DNA of 64,000 nt from Mycosarcoma maydis (Eukaryota > Basidiomycota > Ustilaginomycetes > Ustilaginales): positions 372,001 to 436,000 of the forward strand of contig NC_026488.1 of the NCBI RefSeq assembly GCF_000328475.2, read 5' to 3'. A program made the position numbers and the translations under genes. The notes beneath the pieces were generated by a model. The model was given only the letters and a program-made list of their open reading frames with translations, ran no database searches and had not been told where the DNA came from. Below, piece by piece: positions 52,457-61,670 of this stretch (position 1 is its first letter; the number at the start of each line of letters is the position of its first letter).

Positions 52457-53074
52457 TGTCCAGCCACTTGATATGTGCCATACGGTGACAGCAGCAGCAA
52501 ACCTTGTACCATTATTCATCTGCATGCAACGATAAACCACGGATCTGAACTGCATCACGAGCATACACCCATCAGTGTCGATAGACCGTGGACGGATGGC
52601 AAGACGATCTTCAGACATGTCTCAAAAGTGCTGCCATCGTGATTCACCCTGCACGGTGAGTGCTCGGTAAGTGCTCGTGTGCGGTCACGTCAGCCGACAC
52701 TCGTGACTGCACGCTGGTTTTCCGCGTTGGTGTTTTGCGAGCTGTGAATTCCGCACTCACGAATCGCGACTCTTCACTCGGCCAAAGTGGCATAACCCAC
52801 GACCAGGCACGACGTGGAGGTTTTTCTGTTTTTGGCCAGGTAAGTTAAGCTAAGCTAACTTAGCCTAACTGACGTGTGATGACTAAATCGTGAATATGCA
52901 GCTCTGCAGGCTCGCGAGTTGCACAGAGGTTTCACAAGTTGACGGTTACGGCGATGAGAACCGAATAGAAACGAATTCCTCCTGCGTGTCGGTGAGCCGT
53001 ATCCTGGTCGCCATCATCATATTGACCTCTTGTTTAGCTTGTCATACACCCAGCAAAGTCTGTGTTCATACAAG
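52457..53074. other. Intergenic region before the DUF1769 gene
   Basis: About 620 bases. A TAAGTTAAGCTAAGCTAACT string at 52841-52860 forms an imperfect palindrome. Heptamer-type motifs occur near 52639, 52700, 52758 and 52887. No gene was recognised. Confidence 0.6.
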
Positions 53075-53932
53075 ATGGCGCCATCGCTCAAGATATCAGC
53101 TGGTCCCTCGATTGAAGCCCTTACCACCGTCGCTGTGAACCACGATGAGCGACCCATCGAAATCAACACGGATCTCTTCCAAGGACGTATCGCCGTTCGC
53201 ATCAAAAACTTTACCGGATCCGATCCGCATGGCGTCGAGCATCGCAACGACTCAGCGTACTTCTCTGCTAATCATGGTAAGAACCAGAGTTGGAGTATGC
53301 AGATTCAAGGTCGATTCAAGTCGGCCGTCAACGCCGATGACCTCGTCTTTGGTAACGAATTCGATCAACCCATCAAGGATCATCTACCGTATGGAACGAG
53401 TGTAGCGTTGCAATTTGTCAAGCTGATCGATCCAAACTTGGAGCATGACCTTTATGCGCAAAAACCGCATGCTTGGTCGCCTTACTTGGCGACCATGCCC
53501 CGCATCAACTCGATCAAGCTGGAGCAAGAACCGGAATTGGTGGACAAGTGGCCAGCATTCCCTTCGCATCCAGATTACGTCCAAGAGGATATCACCAGCT
53601 TGATCCCTCCGGCCATGGCCGAAAAACAAAAAGACACTGTAGCCAACTTCAAAGGAATCGACAAAGCGCACGAATATCGTCAACGTTTCCTAGGCAACCG
53701 TGCTCATAGACAAGATATAACGCTTGACCAACAACAACTGATCACTGCCGATTTCTTCAACGGCTTCCTCGACTTTAACGACCTCACCTTGCATATTCCC
53801 TTCTCCGGAGGACTGAAGTTTGATCTGAAAAAATACTGGGACGGTCAACCGGTGAGGTACATCTGCAAGGATAGGAAGCAGGACAAGGTCTTCTTTGTGA
53901 TCCAGTTTGACATTGTTGATCTCAACCAGTAA
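53075..53932 (+). CDS. DUF1769 family protein
   Basis: A 285-residue protein matching the fungal DUF1769 family, whose function is unknown. Family features are RIAVRIKNFTG, WSMQIQGRFK, DLVFGNEFDQPIKDHLPYGT, a central variable part, and the C-terminal block ITADFFNGFLDFNDLTLHIP ... KYWDGQPVRYICKDR. Some relatives are linked to membrane lipid or phosphate responses, but nothing here shows that. No signal peptide or membrane helix. The ATG at 53075 (MAPSLKISAGPS) is the first; an upstream TTG frame of 15 codons was ignored. It ends 166 bases from the KH-domain gene, tail to tail. Confidence 0.85.
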   Translation: MAPSLKISAGPSIEALTTVAVNHDERPIEINTDLFQGRIAVRIKNFTGSDPHGVEHRNDSAYFSANHGKNQSWSMQIQGRFKSAVNADDLVFGNEFDQPIKDHLPYGTSVALQFVKLIDPNLEHDLYAQKPHAWSPYLATMPRINSIKLEQEPELVDKWPAFPSHPDYVQEDITSLIPPAMAEKQKDTVANFKGIDKAHEYRQRFLGNRAHRQDITLDQQQLITADFFNGFLDFNDLTLHIPFSGGLKFDLKKYWDGQPVRYICKDRKQDKVFFVIQFDIVDLNQ

Positions 53933-54098
53933 ATGGTGCTCTGTTAAAGAAAATGAGATACAAGTGATTTCAACATGACATGCGTGTGTGATGGATGGAT
54001 AGTCAGATGCGTGCGAGCGAACCCAACTGTGCGTGGCGAGAGATAGCGGGCGACGCGTTGACGCAGAATGAAAGGACCGGCGCAACAAAAGTAGGCGG

Positions 54099-55538
54099 CT
54101 ACTTGCGATACTGGGCAGGCACATCTTGCGCACCCTCGTCTTTGCTAGGTGCGCGATTGTGGTAAGCGCGGAAGCTGTCTTCCCACTCGACGTATTCGCG
54201 CCAGTACTTGTCGAGCGCTTCCTCTTCAGGTGACTTTGCCGATGCGGCGCCAGCTTGAGTTCGAGTGTGGGAAGAGGTTGTTGAAGACGCGTTCTGCGAG
54301 CCACTGGCGCTGTTTCGCTGCGGCTGTGAATCCGGGCGTGCAGTTGCGTAGGCTTGGTGTGATACAGAGTCTGTGGGTGGAGGCGGAGGTGCATCGTCTT
54401 CTGGTGGAGGAGGCGGTGGAGCTCCATCGTCTGTGGGTGGTGGTGCTGGCTCGCCATTGTGCCTCGAGTTGTAGGGGTACGAGTGATGCTGATGCTGATT
54501 CCATCCTCGCTGTTGATCCCAGCCAGCCTGTTGTGGCTGCTGCGGCGGCGGCGGTTGCTGTTGATGGTGAGCGTATCCGCCTGCACCGACGGGGCTACCG
54601 CCTCGCCCGTACGCGTGCGAACGTGCATAGCCTCCTCGTGGCGCACCTCCATCGTATCCTCCACCATACCCACCTCTTCCGCCGCCACCTCCGTATCCTT
54701 GGCTCATGGCATCGTACGCCTTCTGCCATTCCGAACGCACCACCTCCATCAAGTCCTCCGCCAGCACCTTGGCGGCTTGAATCTGCTCATCTTCCGGACC
54801 AGCGATGGCGATATGCATGGGCTCGTTAAGCTCCACACCTGTGTCGCTCTCGATGAACCCACTGCCCAACCCTTTGATCTGCACCCTTGTACCCGTTTCA
54901 TTCTGGATATACTTGACAAACATGCCTCCTGGCCCCACAATCTTTGAGCGAACGTTGAACATGCGAATGTTTTCGAGGTTGACAGGCACCTTTTCCTCGG
55001 GCCATCTACGTCGCTCCCTCGGCGGTGGCCGTTGATTCTCGTAATCCAGTCTACGTTGATGGCGATCTTCCACGAGCTGAGGCACTTCGCGTGCCATGAG
55101 TTCGTTGATCTTGGCGATACCTGCATCGAGGATTTCTTGGGAGACGGCCTCTACGTGAAGGTAGAGAGGCGGATCTTCTGCGGTGGCGAGTGTCTTGTCT
55201 GGATACCATGTTCCCTTGGTGGTGACGCTGGCTCCCGTTTCGCGATGGATCTGTTGCTGCGTCTGACCTTTGGTGAGCATGTATCGGTTGCGTTGGTCGT
55301 TGATCTCAATGTCGTGCGTGAACTCGGCCTCGTGTGTTTCGCGCTCCTTGCGTTGCGCTTCCGAGACATTTGCAGCGTCGTTGTGGCTGGCTGGTGCGGC
55401 TTTGGATGCGAACTGTGCAGCAATCTTGGCAGCAGCAGCAGCAGCAGCCGCAGCCGCAGCAGAGGTAGATACCGCGGAAGACGAAGAGGCAGACGCCGCC
55501 TGCGCCTCAGAGTTGGAGCTATCCCATCGGCTCGACAT
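54099..55538 (-). CDS. KH-domain RNA-binding protein, KHDC4/BLOM7-like
   Basis: A 479-residue RNA-binding protein. A divergent KH-like region at about 65-150 (DIEINDQRNRYMLTKGQTQQ, then IHRETGASVTTKG) is followed by a KH domain at about 190-285 (NIRMFNVRSKIVGPGGMFVK, then YIQNETGTRVQIKGLGSGF). This pairing is typical of KHDC4 (BLOM7, KIAA0907), linked to pre-mRNA splicing in animals. An Ala run (from GCA/GCC triplets at 55428-55465) sits near the N-terminus. The C-terminus is Gly/Tyr- and Gln/Pro-rich with polyproline stretches (DDGAPPPPPPEDDAPPPPP). The ATG at 55538 starts MSSRWDSS, the usual KHDC4-like opening; an upstream TTG was ignored. Confidence 0.85.
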   Translation of the reverse strand: MSSRWDSSNSEAQAASASSSSAVSTSAAAAAAAAAAAKIAAQFASKAAPASHNDAANVSEAQRKERETHEAEFTHDIEINDQRNRYMLTKGQTQQQIHRETGASVTTKGTWYPDKTLATAEDPPLYLHVEAVSQEILDAGIAKINELMAREVPQLVEDRHQRRLDYENQRPPPRERRRWPEEKVPVNLENIRMFNVRSKIVGPGGMFVKYIQNETGTRVQIKGLGSGFIESDTGVELNEPMHIAIAGPEDEQIQAAKVLAEDLMEVVRSEWQKAYDAMSQGYGGGGGRGGYGGGYDGGAPRGGYARSHAYGRGGSPVGAGGYAHHQQQPPPPQQPQQAGWDQQRGWNQHQHHSYPYNSRHNGEPAPPPTDDGAPPPPPPEDDAPPPPPTDSVSHQAYATARPDSQPQRNSASGSQNASSTTSSHTRTQAGAASAKSPEEEALDKYWREYVEWEDSFRAYHNRAPSKDEGAQDVPAQYRK

Positions 55539-56667
55539 TGCGTGAGGGTGAGTATGCACGATTCCATGCAACGAGATGACGGTGGATGGCAAGTCCGGAT
55601 GCAAACAAAGCTGCCAGGCTGGACCCTGATGACGAGATCAGATCCTGTTCAGCTTGTTCAGGCTTTGCAAACGAAAGCGTCAAGTTCAAGTTCTTCGTGC
55701 TTCACGCTTGGTCGATCACAATTTCCTGCCCCAAAAAGTGAAAAGAGGGCGTAACATTACTAGAAATCGAGAATCAGTAGAAGAATACAATCACGAATGG
55801 TAGTCTAGACACCCTTTTGGTGGTAATGCTCCCGTCGCACGCTCACCTAACGCCTCACGTTCTCTCACGTCTCTGCACAAAATCGCATCACCTGACAAGA
55901 TCTCTGATAGTGAATTTGATAAACGTGTCCGGACCGCGACCGCGATCGTGCAGAGTCTTATCGACCGAACCCGAAGCGGAGATCTTGGATGTAATCAAGG
56001 ATTATCAGTTTGATTGTTAAGCAGATTTGATCGCTTCCAAGCTCAGCGAACTTGTGCCGTTGTTCCAGAGCCTGAAAGGGGATCAACGTTTCTGTTGTAG
56101 ATTTTTGGGTGCGCATCGCTCTTCGAAAGGGAGGAGGAGATGCGACGAGGCATTCCGATGTAAGCCGGAGGAGACAAGGCAGCGAGAGAGAGAGAGAGAT
56201 GACTTGCTGACTGTGCTGAGTGATGAAATCAAGGCAATCCGGAATCACGAATGGAATTACAACAACAGCCAGCCAAAGGTCGTCAAAGTGAGCGCGAGAA
56301 AGACTCACGGCTGCGCGGGACAGCCGTTAACTTAGTTTCAGTGAAGCGGCCGAAATCTTTGGAAACTCTGACTTCGCTCTCGCAAAGGAAAAGCGCGCAC
56401 AAGCGCAAGATGGTTTTATTATCTAGAAAAGAGGGCGGTCCGAGCGTGCCGCCGACGGTCGTGAATCGTGAGTCGAGCGGGCAAAAGCGCACACTCGTGA
56501 CTCTCGATGGTAGAATTCTACATCCGCCCCAATCAAGCGGCCAGCACAAGAGCAAACAAACTTAACTTGATCTGAAACTTGCTGGTTTGGCCCCCTCCTC
56601 TTTCTTTTGCACCACCATCGTCCTTCGCTTGCAATTGCACTTCTCCTGCATCGCACTTTCCACAAAA
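55539..56667. other. Divergent upstream region of the KH gene and glucose-6-phosphate isomerase
   Basis: About 1.1 kb without a recognised gene. It contains an AGAGAGAGAGAGAG run at 56183-56199, GAATCGT/GAGTCGT motifs near 55790, 56240 and 56458-56500, and a pyrimidine-rich stretch (56586-56665) before the isomerase ATG that suits a strongly expressed gene's leader. Confidence 0.6.
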
Positions 56668-58234
56668 ATGGCTCACAAGCTCGCGTCCTCATTGCCGGCA
56701 TGGCAGAAGCTGCAGCAGCTCTACGACACCAAGGGCAAGCAGATCAACCTCGGTCAGGCTTTCAAGGCCGATCCGCAGCGATTCGAAAAGTATTCGCGCG
56801 AGTGGAGCTCCAAGGCCACTGATGCCCGTTTCCTGTTCGACTATTCGAAGAACTTGATCGACGATGAGGTGCTCGAGCAGCTGCTCGCTCTCGCCGAGCA
56901 GGCTCAAGTCAAGGAGCAGATCGACGCCATGTTTAGCGGCGAACACATCAATACCTCTGAAGACCGTGCTGTTCTGCACGTCGCTCTGCGTGATGTTCCT
57001 GGCGACTTCAAGATCAACGAGGCGGGTGTCGACGAGGTCAAGCCTGAACTCGAGCACATGAAGGCTTTCTCCGAGGCTGTGCGCTCGGGTGCGCACAAGG
57101 GTTATACTGGCAAGAACATCAAGAGCATCGTCAACATCGGCATCGGTGGCTCGGACCTCGGTCCGGTCATGGTCACTGAGGCGCTCAAGCCTTACTCGAA
57201 GCGTGAGCTGGATGCTTACTTTGTTTCCAATATCGACGGTACGCACATGGCCGAGACGCTGCGTGTGTGCGATCCCGAGACTACGCTGTTCATCGTGGCC
57301 TCCAAGACGTTCACCACGCAGGAGACCATCACCAACGCTACCACAGCGCGTGACTGGTTCCTGGAGCACGCCAAGGACAAAGCGCACGTTGCCAAGCACT
57401 TTGTAGCGCTTAGCACCAACGTTAAGGCTGCTACCGAGTTTGGTATTGCCGAGCAAAACATGTTCAAGTTCTGGGATTGGGTGGGTGGCCGATACTCGCT
57501 GTGGTCGGCAATCGGTCTGTCGATTGCGATTGTGATCGGCTACGACAACTTTGAGCAATTGCTGCTCGGTGCTCACGAGATGGACGTGCACTTTAAGAAC
57601 ACGCCTCTGAAGGACAACTTGCCGGCGCTCATGGCTCTGCTCGGTATCTGGTACATTGACTTTTTCNNNNNNNNNNNNNNNNNNNNNNNNNNNNNNNNNN
57701 NNNNNNNNNNNNNNNNNNNNNNNNNNNNNNNNNNNNNNNNNNNNNNNNNNNNNNNNNNNNNNNNNNCAGGGACCAGCTGATCCCCTGCGACTTCTCGCTC
57801 GGTCCAGACGCAGAACCCGCTGGGGCAAGCACCACGAGATCCTGCTTTCCAACTTTTTCGCGCAGCCCGAAGCGCTTGCTTTCGGCAAGTCCGAGGCTGA
57901 GGTCAAGCAGGAACTGGGTGCTGAGGCGAGCAATGAGTTCCTCGTTAAATCCAAGGTGTTTGAGGGCGATCGACCTACCAACTCGATCCTGGTGCAAAAG
58001 ATCACGCCTGCCGCACTCGGCGCTCTGATCGCGCTCTACGAACACAAGATTGCGGTACAGGGCTTTGTCTGGTCCATCAACTCGTACGATCAGATGGGTG
58101 TCGAGCTGGGCAAGGTATTGGCCAAGAAGATTCTGCCCTTGCTCGACGGTTCGGATGCCAGCAAGCTCGATGGTGCAGGTCATGATTCTAGCACCACGGG
58201 TCTCATCAAGTTCTTTTTGAACAACCGCAACTGA
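56668..58234 (+). CDS. PGI1: Glucose-6-phosphate isomerase, interrupted by an assembly gap
   Basis: The glycolytic enzyme interconverting glucose 6-phosphate and fructose 6-phosphate, cytosolic. The N-terminal part (56668-57666) contains [34 protein letters not shown] and [20 protein letters not shown]. The C-terminal part (to 58234) contains [20 protein letters not shown] and [20 protein letters not shown], the second isomerase signature. 100 Ns lie between them. Just after the Ns the expected sequence appears in three different frames: LIPCDF from 57777, VQTQNPLG from 57802, and KHHEIL from 57827. I read this as base-calling errors at a contig end, not a pseudogene, because both flanks are intact. 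The gene should encode about 550 residues once the gap is filled. Confidence 0.93.
57667..57766. other. Assembly gap, 100 N
   Basis: Exactly 100 Ns, the conventional filler for a gap of unknown length. From family alignment by eye it replaces roughly 75-125 residues of the isomerase. Confidence 0.98.
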
Positions 58235-58457
58235 CTCGCTCGCAGCCGGTCTGCAAGCTCGTCTTGCAACTTGTAGGCCTGTCGTTTTCCGTAATTCAAC
58301 TCGCGTCTTCGCGCTTGTGTTTTCGCGCTGATACGTTTCTGCGCTCCCACACTTGTCTCGAGTGACTCACGACTCGGTGTGGGCGTCAGTCGTGAATGTG
58401 TGCCGAGTCGGAATCTGACTGAGCATGATGCGTGATTCCGTGATCCACGATCGCTTC

Positions 58458-58576
58458 GAGTCGTGAGTCGTGAGTCGTGAGTCGTGAGCTGTGAGTCGTG
58501 AGCTGTGAGTCCAGAGTCAAGAGTCGTGAGTTGTGAGTTGTGAGTTGTGAGCTGTAAGTCGTGAGTCAAGAGTCGA
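58458..58576 (+). repeat. Degenerate tandem array, unit GAGTCGT, about 119 bases
   Basis: About 17 seven-base units, starting with perfect GAGTCGT copies and drifting to GAGCTGT, GAGTTGT and GAGTCAA variants. This unit differs by one base from GAATCGT, so both appear to belong to one family. It is the longest period-7 tract in the window. Confidence 0.9.
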
Positions 58577-58865
58577 GTTATGCCAGCTCTTCGGTCCGGC
58601 ATCTACACCGACAGAACGCGTCTTCTCCAACTCGTCTGACTGCCACTTGCGCTGCCGTCCGCCGCATGTCAAGCAACGCAAACGCAATCACAAATGCCGA
58701 CCCGCAACCAGACGCGTCGAGACGCGTCCATCCCAACCCCCGCCTCGACATGCGTGATGCTTCATCTTCTGCCACTCGCCCAGCCCACAACCACTCACGA
58801 CTGCATCCCGACGCTGCACCACCAGCAACACAAACCACCATCCACCATCCACAGCGCTTCAAGTC

Positions 58866-58894
<29 letters not shown>
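58866..58894 (+). repeat. Homopolymer run of 29 A
   Basis: An uninterrupted A tract in a convergent intergenic region. There is no target-site duplication or retroelement body next to it, so it is not read as a retrotransposon tail. Run length may be unreliable in the assembly. Confidence 0.85.
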
Positions 58895-58898
<4 letters not shown>

Positions 58899-59168
58899 GA
58901 AACGACGTGTTTGAGAAAAGAAATCCTACAGTACAACAGGTACGAAACGAGAACACAAAAAAATAACACGCCTTGAGAACCAGCCCGTCCAAGGCTGAAT
59001 CAGGATATCAGAGCCAGTTTCTCCTTCCACTTCAGCTGGAAACTGTTATGTAAGAGAAAGAGACGCAAAAGCCCAGAGCGCATCGAGAGAGAGAAAGAGA
59101 AACCGGAATGACAAGACAGTGTTGTTACAATTCGACGCGACATAGCTCGACGCGACAGCTCGACGCGT

Positions 59169-60050
59169 CTAGAGCTCGGGACCGCGCGTGCTGTTGTAGA
59201 GCTCGAGGTCACGCTTGTACTGCTCGAGCGCCTGCAGCGCGCGCTGCTCGTAGGGTGCCTTCTGCTCCGCCGACATCTGCTTCCATCGCTCACCACCGCG
59301 CTTGGAGAACTCGGTGATGTTGGGGATCACAGCCTCGCTGGCGCGCAGGTCGTTGAGGAACTCAAAGAAGGCTGAGTTCGGACGCTTCGGCTTGGCAGGG
59401 TCACGCAGGAACGCGGTACCTTTGATGCCCTTCTTCTTCTGCGAGGCAATGTAGGCGTTCTGACGCTTGATGTCCTCGGGCGATAGTGCGGCCTTCCACT
59501 CGGCGAGCGCACGCTCGTACTGCTCCTTCTCCTGCTCGTGCTGCGCCTCGTAGCGGGACTTGAGGTGTGCAGGAAGCTGGGCCCACTCGGCACCGACAGC
59601 CTTGGCCATCTTGACAATGTCGACGACCTGGGCACCCGTCTTGGGAGAAGTCTTCTGGTACTGCGGCTCACCCTTCAGCTGCGAGACACGCTCCGACATG
59701 TAGATCAGGAACGACGATCGCAAAGTGGGCTTGCTGGCCGAGGGAAGCGGAAGGAGCTTGCCATCGGCGCCGCGTGCCTGCCACGGCTTGAGTTTCTCCT
59801 TCTTGGGAGCCTTGGGCTTGGCGCCAGTCTTCTTGGTGGTAGCGGCGGCATCGACGACGGCGGCGGCAGCAGCGCCCGCCTTGGATGCACCAGCCTTGGC
59901 GGTCTTGGTGGTGGACGAAGCACGCTTCTTGGTCTCCTTGGGAGCGGGGACGGTGGCGAAGTTGGCGGCTGCGGCGACGGGAATGGCGTTGCGAGCCAGA
60001 GGCTGCTGGTTACGGACGGCTGTCCTCATAATGGTCGGTAAGCTAAACAT
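59169..60050 (-). CDS. Mitochondrial two-HMG-box protein, Abf2/TFAM-like
   Basis: A 293-residue protein with two HMG boxes, at about residues 107-187 (KPTLRSSFLIYMSERV ... WAQLPAHLKSRYEAQ) and 218-285 (PAKPKRPNSAFFEFLNDLR ... GERWKQMSAEQKAPYEQRAL). Residues 1-35 (MRTAVRNQQPLARNAIPV and the Ala-rich stretch after it) look like a mitochondrial targeting sequence, followed by a Lys/Ala-rich H1-like segment at 38-90. In yeast and animals such proteins package mitochondrial DNA in nucleoids. That role is inferred from layout; a nuclear role is possible if the targeting reading is wrong. A second Met at residue 8 could be the start. Confidence 0.82.
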   Translation of the reverse strand: MFSLPTIMRTAVRNQQPLARNAIPVAAAANFATVPAPKETKKRASSTTKTAKAGASKAGAAAAAVVDAAATTKKTGAKPKAPKKEKLKPWQARGADGKLLPLPSASKPTLRSSFLIYMSERVSQLKGEPQYQKTSPKTGAQVVDIVKMAKAVGAEWAQLPAHLKSRYEAQHEQEKEQYERALAEWKAALSPEDIKRQNAYIASQKKKGIKGTAFLRDPAKPKRPNSAFFEFLNDLRASEAVIPNITEFSKRGGERWKQMSAEQKAPYEQRALQALEQYKRDLELYNSTRGPEL

Positions 60051-61670
60051 AAAGAAAGCAGTCAGATGCTGCGGATGTAGAAAAGAAAGGGCAGAGGCGC
60101 TTCGCAGGGGTAAGAGGGGGAAGTGGAAGGGGTCTTATACTTTGATGAGAAAGAGGCGACGGGCAAGGAGAATAAGAGAGGGAGGCCAAGGGGGGAAGTA
60201 TTTCGCAACCGTTGCCCAAGTGCCAGGGTACCCGAAATTATGAGATAGGGCTAGGCAACTGTATACTCGCAACTGGCACAACGAGAGAGGCGCTAGGAGA
60301 CGAGAGAGCAACAGTAGCGAGATTGCAACTGAGTTTTTTCGACGAGCCAGCAGACCAGTCTCTGAGACAAAACACCCTCATTACCGATGCGGGCTTGTGA
60401 TTTTGTACACGCGCCTGTGTGTTTCTTTGCCAAATTCGGCAGCAGAGCAGTCAAAATGGAGAGAGGGTTTGCAACGTTGAAAATGGTGGGCGACTCAGCA
60501 GAGGTTCGGAAGAAAAAGGGCCAGGAATAAGGCACAATTCGAGAGCGGCGTGGCTGTGGCATTTTTGCCTGAACCCATTTCAGGTAGCTCTGTCTGTTCT
60601 GGCCCAAAGCTAAAACTGGCCTGATTCATTTGCTAGAGCGAGCGGAAGGCCACTCCGCTGGCCAGCGCTACATGTTTGAACAAAGGAGGCAGCCAAGCAC
60701 TAACTTAGCAACTGCTGTTGCCGTTTTGTGAAAAATGCCGTGCCCTCAGCCGAACTGATCTCCTCTCTGTGGCCCGTCAAAAACCAAAATCGAGATACTT
60801 CCTCGTCACACGTCGCCCCCCCCCCGGATACACATGTTACATCCAATTGTGATTGGGGCAAAGGATAAACAGTAATAGAGACGACACGGTCGCAGCAAGC
60901 GTGAAAGGACGTTAACTCAGCGTTTATTCATATCAGACTCAACTTTGGTCAAGAGCAGCGCGCATCGCACTACTACTATCGTCATCAATCAAGACCGGCA
61001 AGTCAGCAGTCAATCCAGCGCAGACCGCGGAGTGGGCAAGTCAGCGCATCTCGACATCCGCGATCGGTGGCTGGCAGCGTGAGAGAAATACCGCACCAAC
61101 GCGCGATAGCGAGGTCGAGAGACGAACGGGACAAGTTATTCACCTTTTCAATTCTTTCTCCAGGAGATGTGTGAAGCGCCGCGATAGTCGATTCGTACAC
61201 TGGCGCGATGGCACATTTTTCGTCGCTCCTTTCCTTTTCTGTCCTGGCGAGAGTCACGAGTGAGCTTCACGGCAAAAGTCAACAGCCGGGGCTGTGCACT
61301 GACGACGTTTTCGAGTGAAATTAATTCGGTGCTCGTTTCCTGGCTGTTAGCTAAACCACAGATCAAAAAAAGAAAACAAAGACAGAAAAACTCAGCGACA
61401 AACACGAAATCACGAATTAGGGACCGAGATCAAAAAAAAAAAAACTCCGTTCCAGGGCAGAGATCAAAAACGACGTAATTTCTACGATCGCGTTTGGCCG
61501 TGACCTGATCGAATCGGGATGTGTAGCATAGCTTTTGATCGGACGATTTGCAGTTTGAGCTGCAATCCACGTGATGGACCCTGGTTGAGCTGCACGATTT
61601 CATCTTGGAAGCTAAACCTGCCCCACTTGCTTCTCTTGGCTCCACCATCCTTTCCAATGCTTGTCGGGAC
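60051..61670. other. Divergent intergenic region, about 1.6 kb
   Basis: Between the HMG-box gene (-) and the SNAPc1-like gene (+). It contains a run of 10 C at 60816-60825, A-rich runs near 61365 and 61433, a CTAACTTAG copy at 60700 and few copies of the heptamer family (61255, 61409). No protein or RNA gene was recognised. Confidence 0.6.

Larger units (their letters stand above)
58235..59168. other. Repeat-rich convergent intergenic region
   Basis: About 930 bases between the ends of the isomerase (+) and the HMG-box gene (-). It contains the GAGTCGT array (58458) and a 29-A run (58866), listed separately, and ACTCACGACT motifs near 58366 and 58794. No gene was recognised. Confidence 0.6.

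Noticed and set aside
53690..54688. 332-codon minus-strand frame overlapping the DUF1769 and KH genes
   Set aside because: Overlaps the KH gene on the same strand in another frame; Arg/His/Thr-rich shadow composition.
57656..58234. A separate gene starting within the N gap
   Set aside because: This is the C-terminal part of glucose-6-phosphate isomerase after the gap, not an independent gene.
58458..58576. Array resembling a CRISPR at first sight
   Set aside because: Units are 7 bases with no spacers, in a eukaryotic intergenic region; it is a microsatellite.
58866..58894. 29-A run as a retrotransposon tail
   Set aside because: No element body, target-site duplication or reverse transcriptase remnant beside it.
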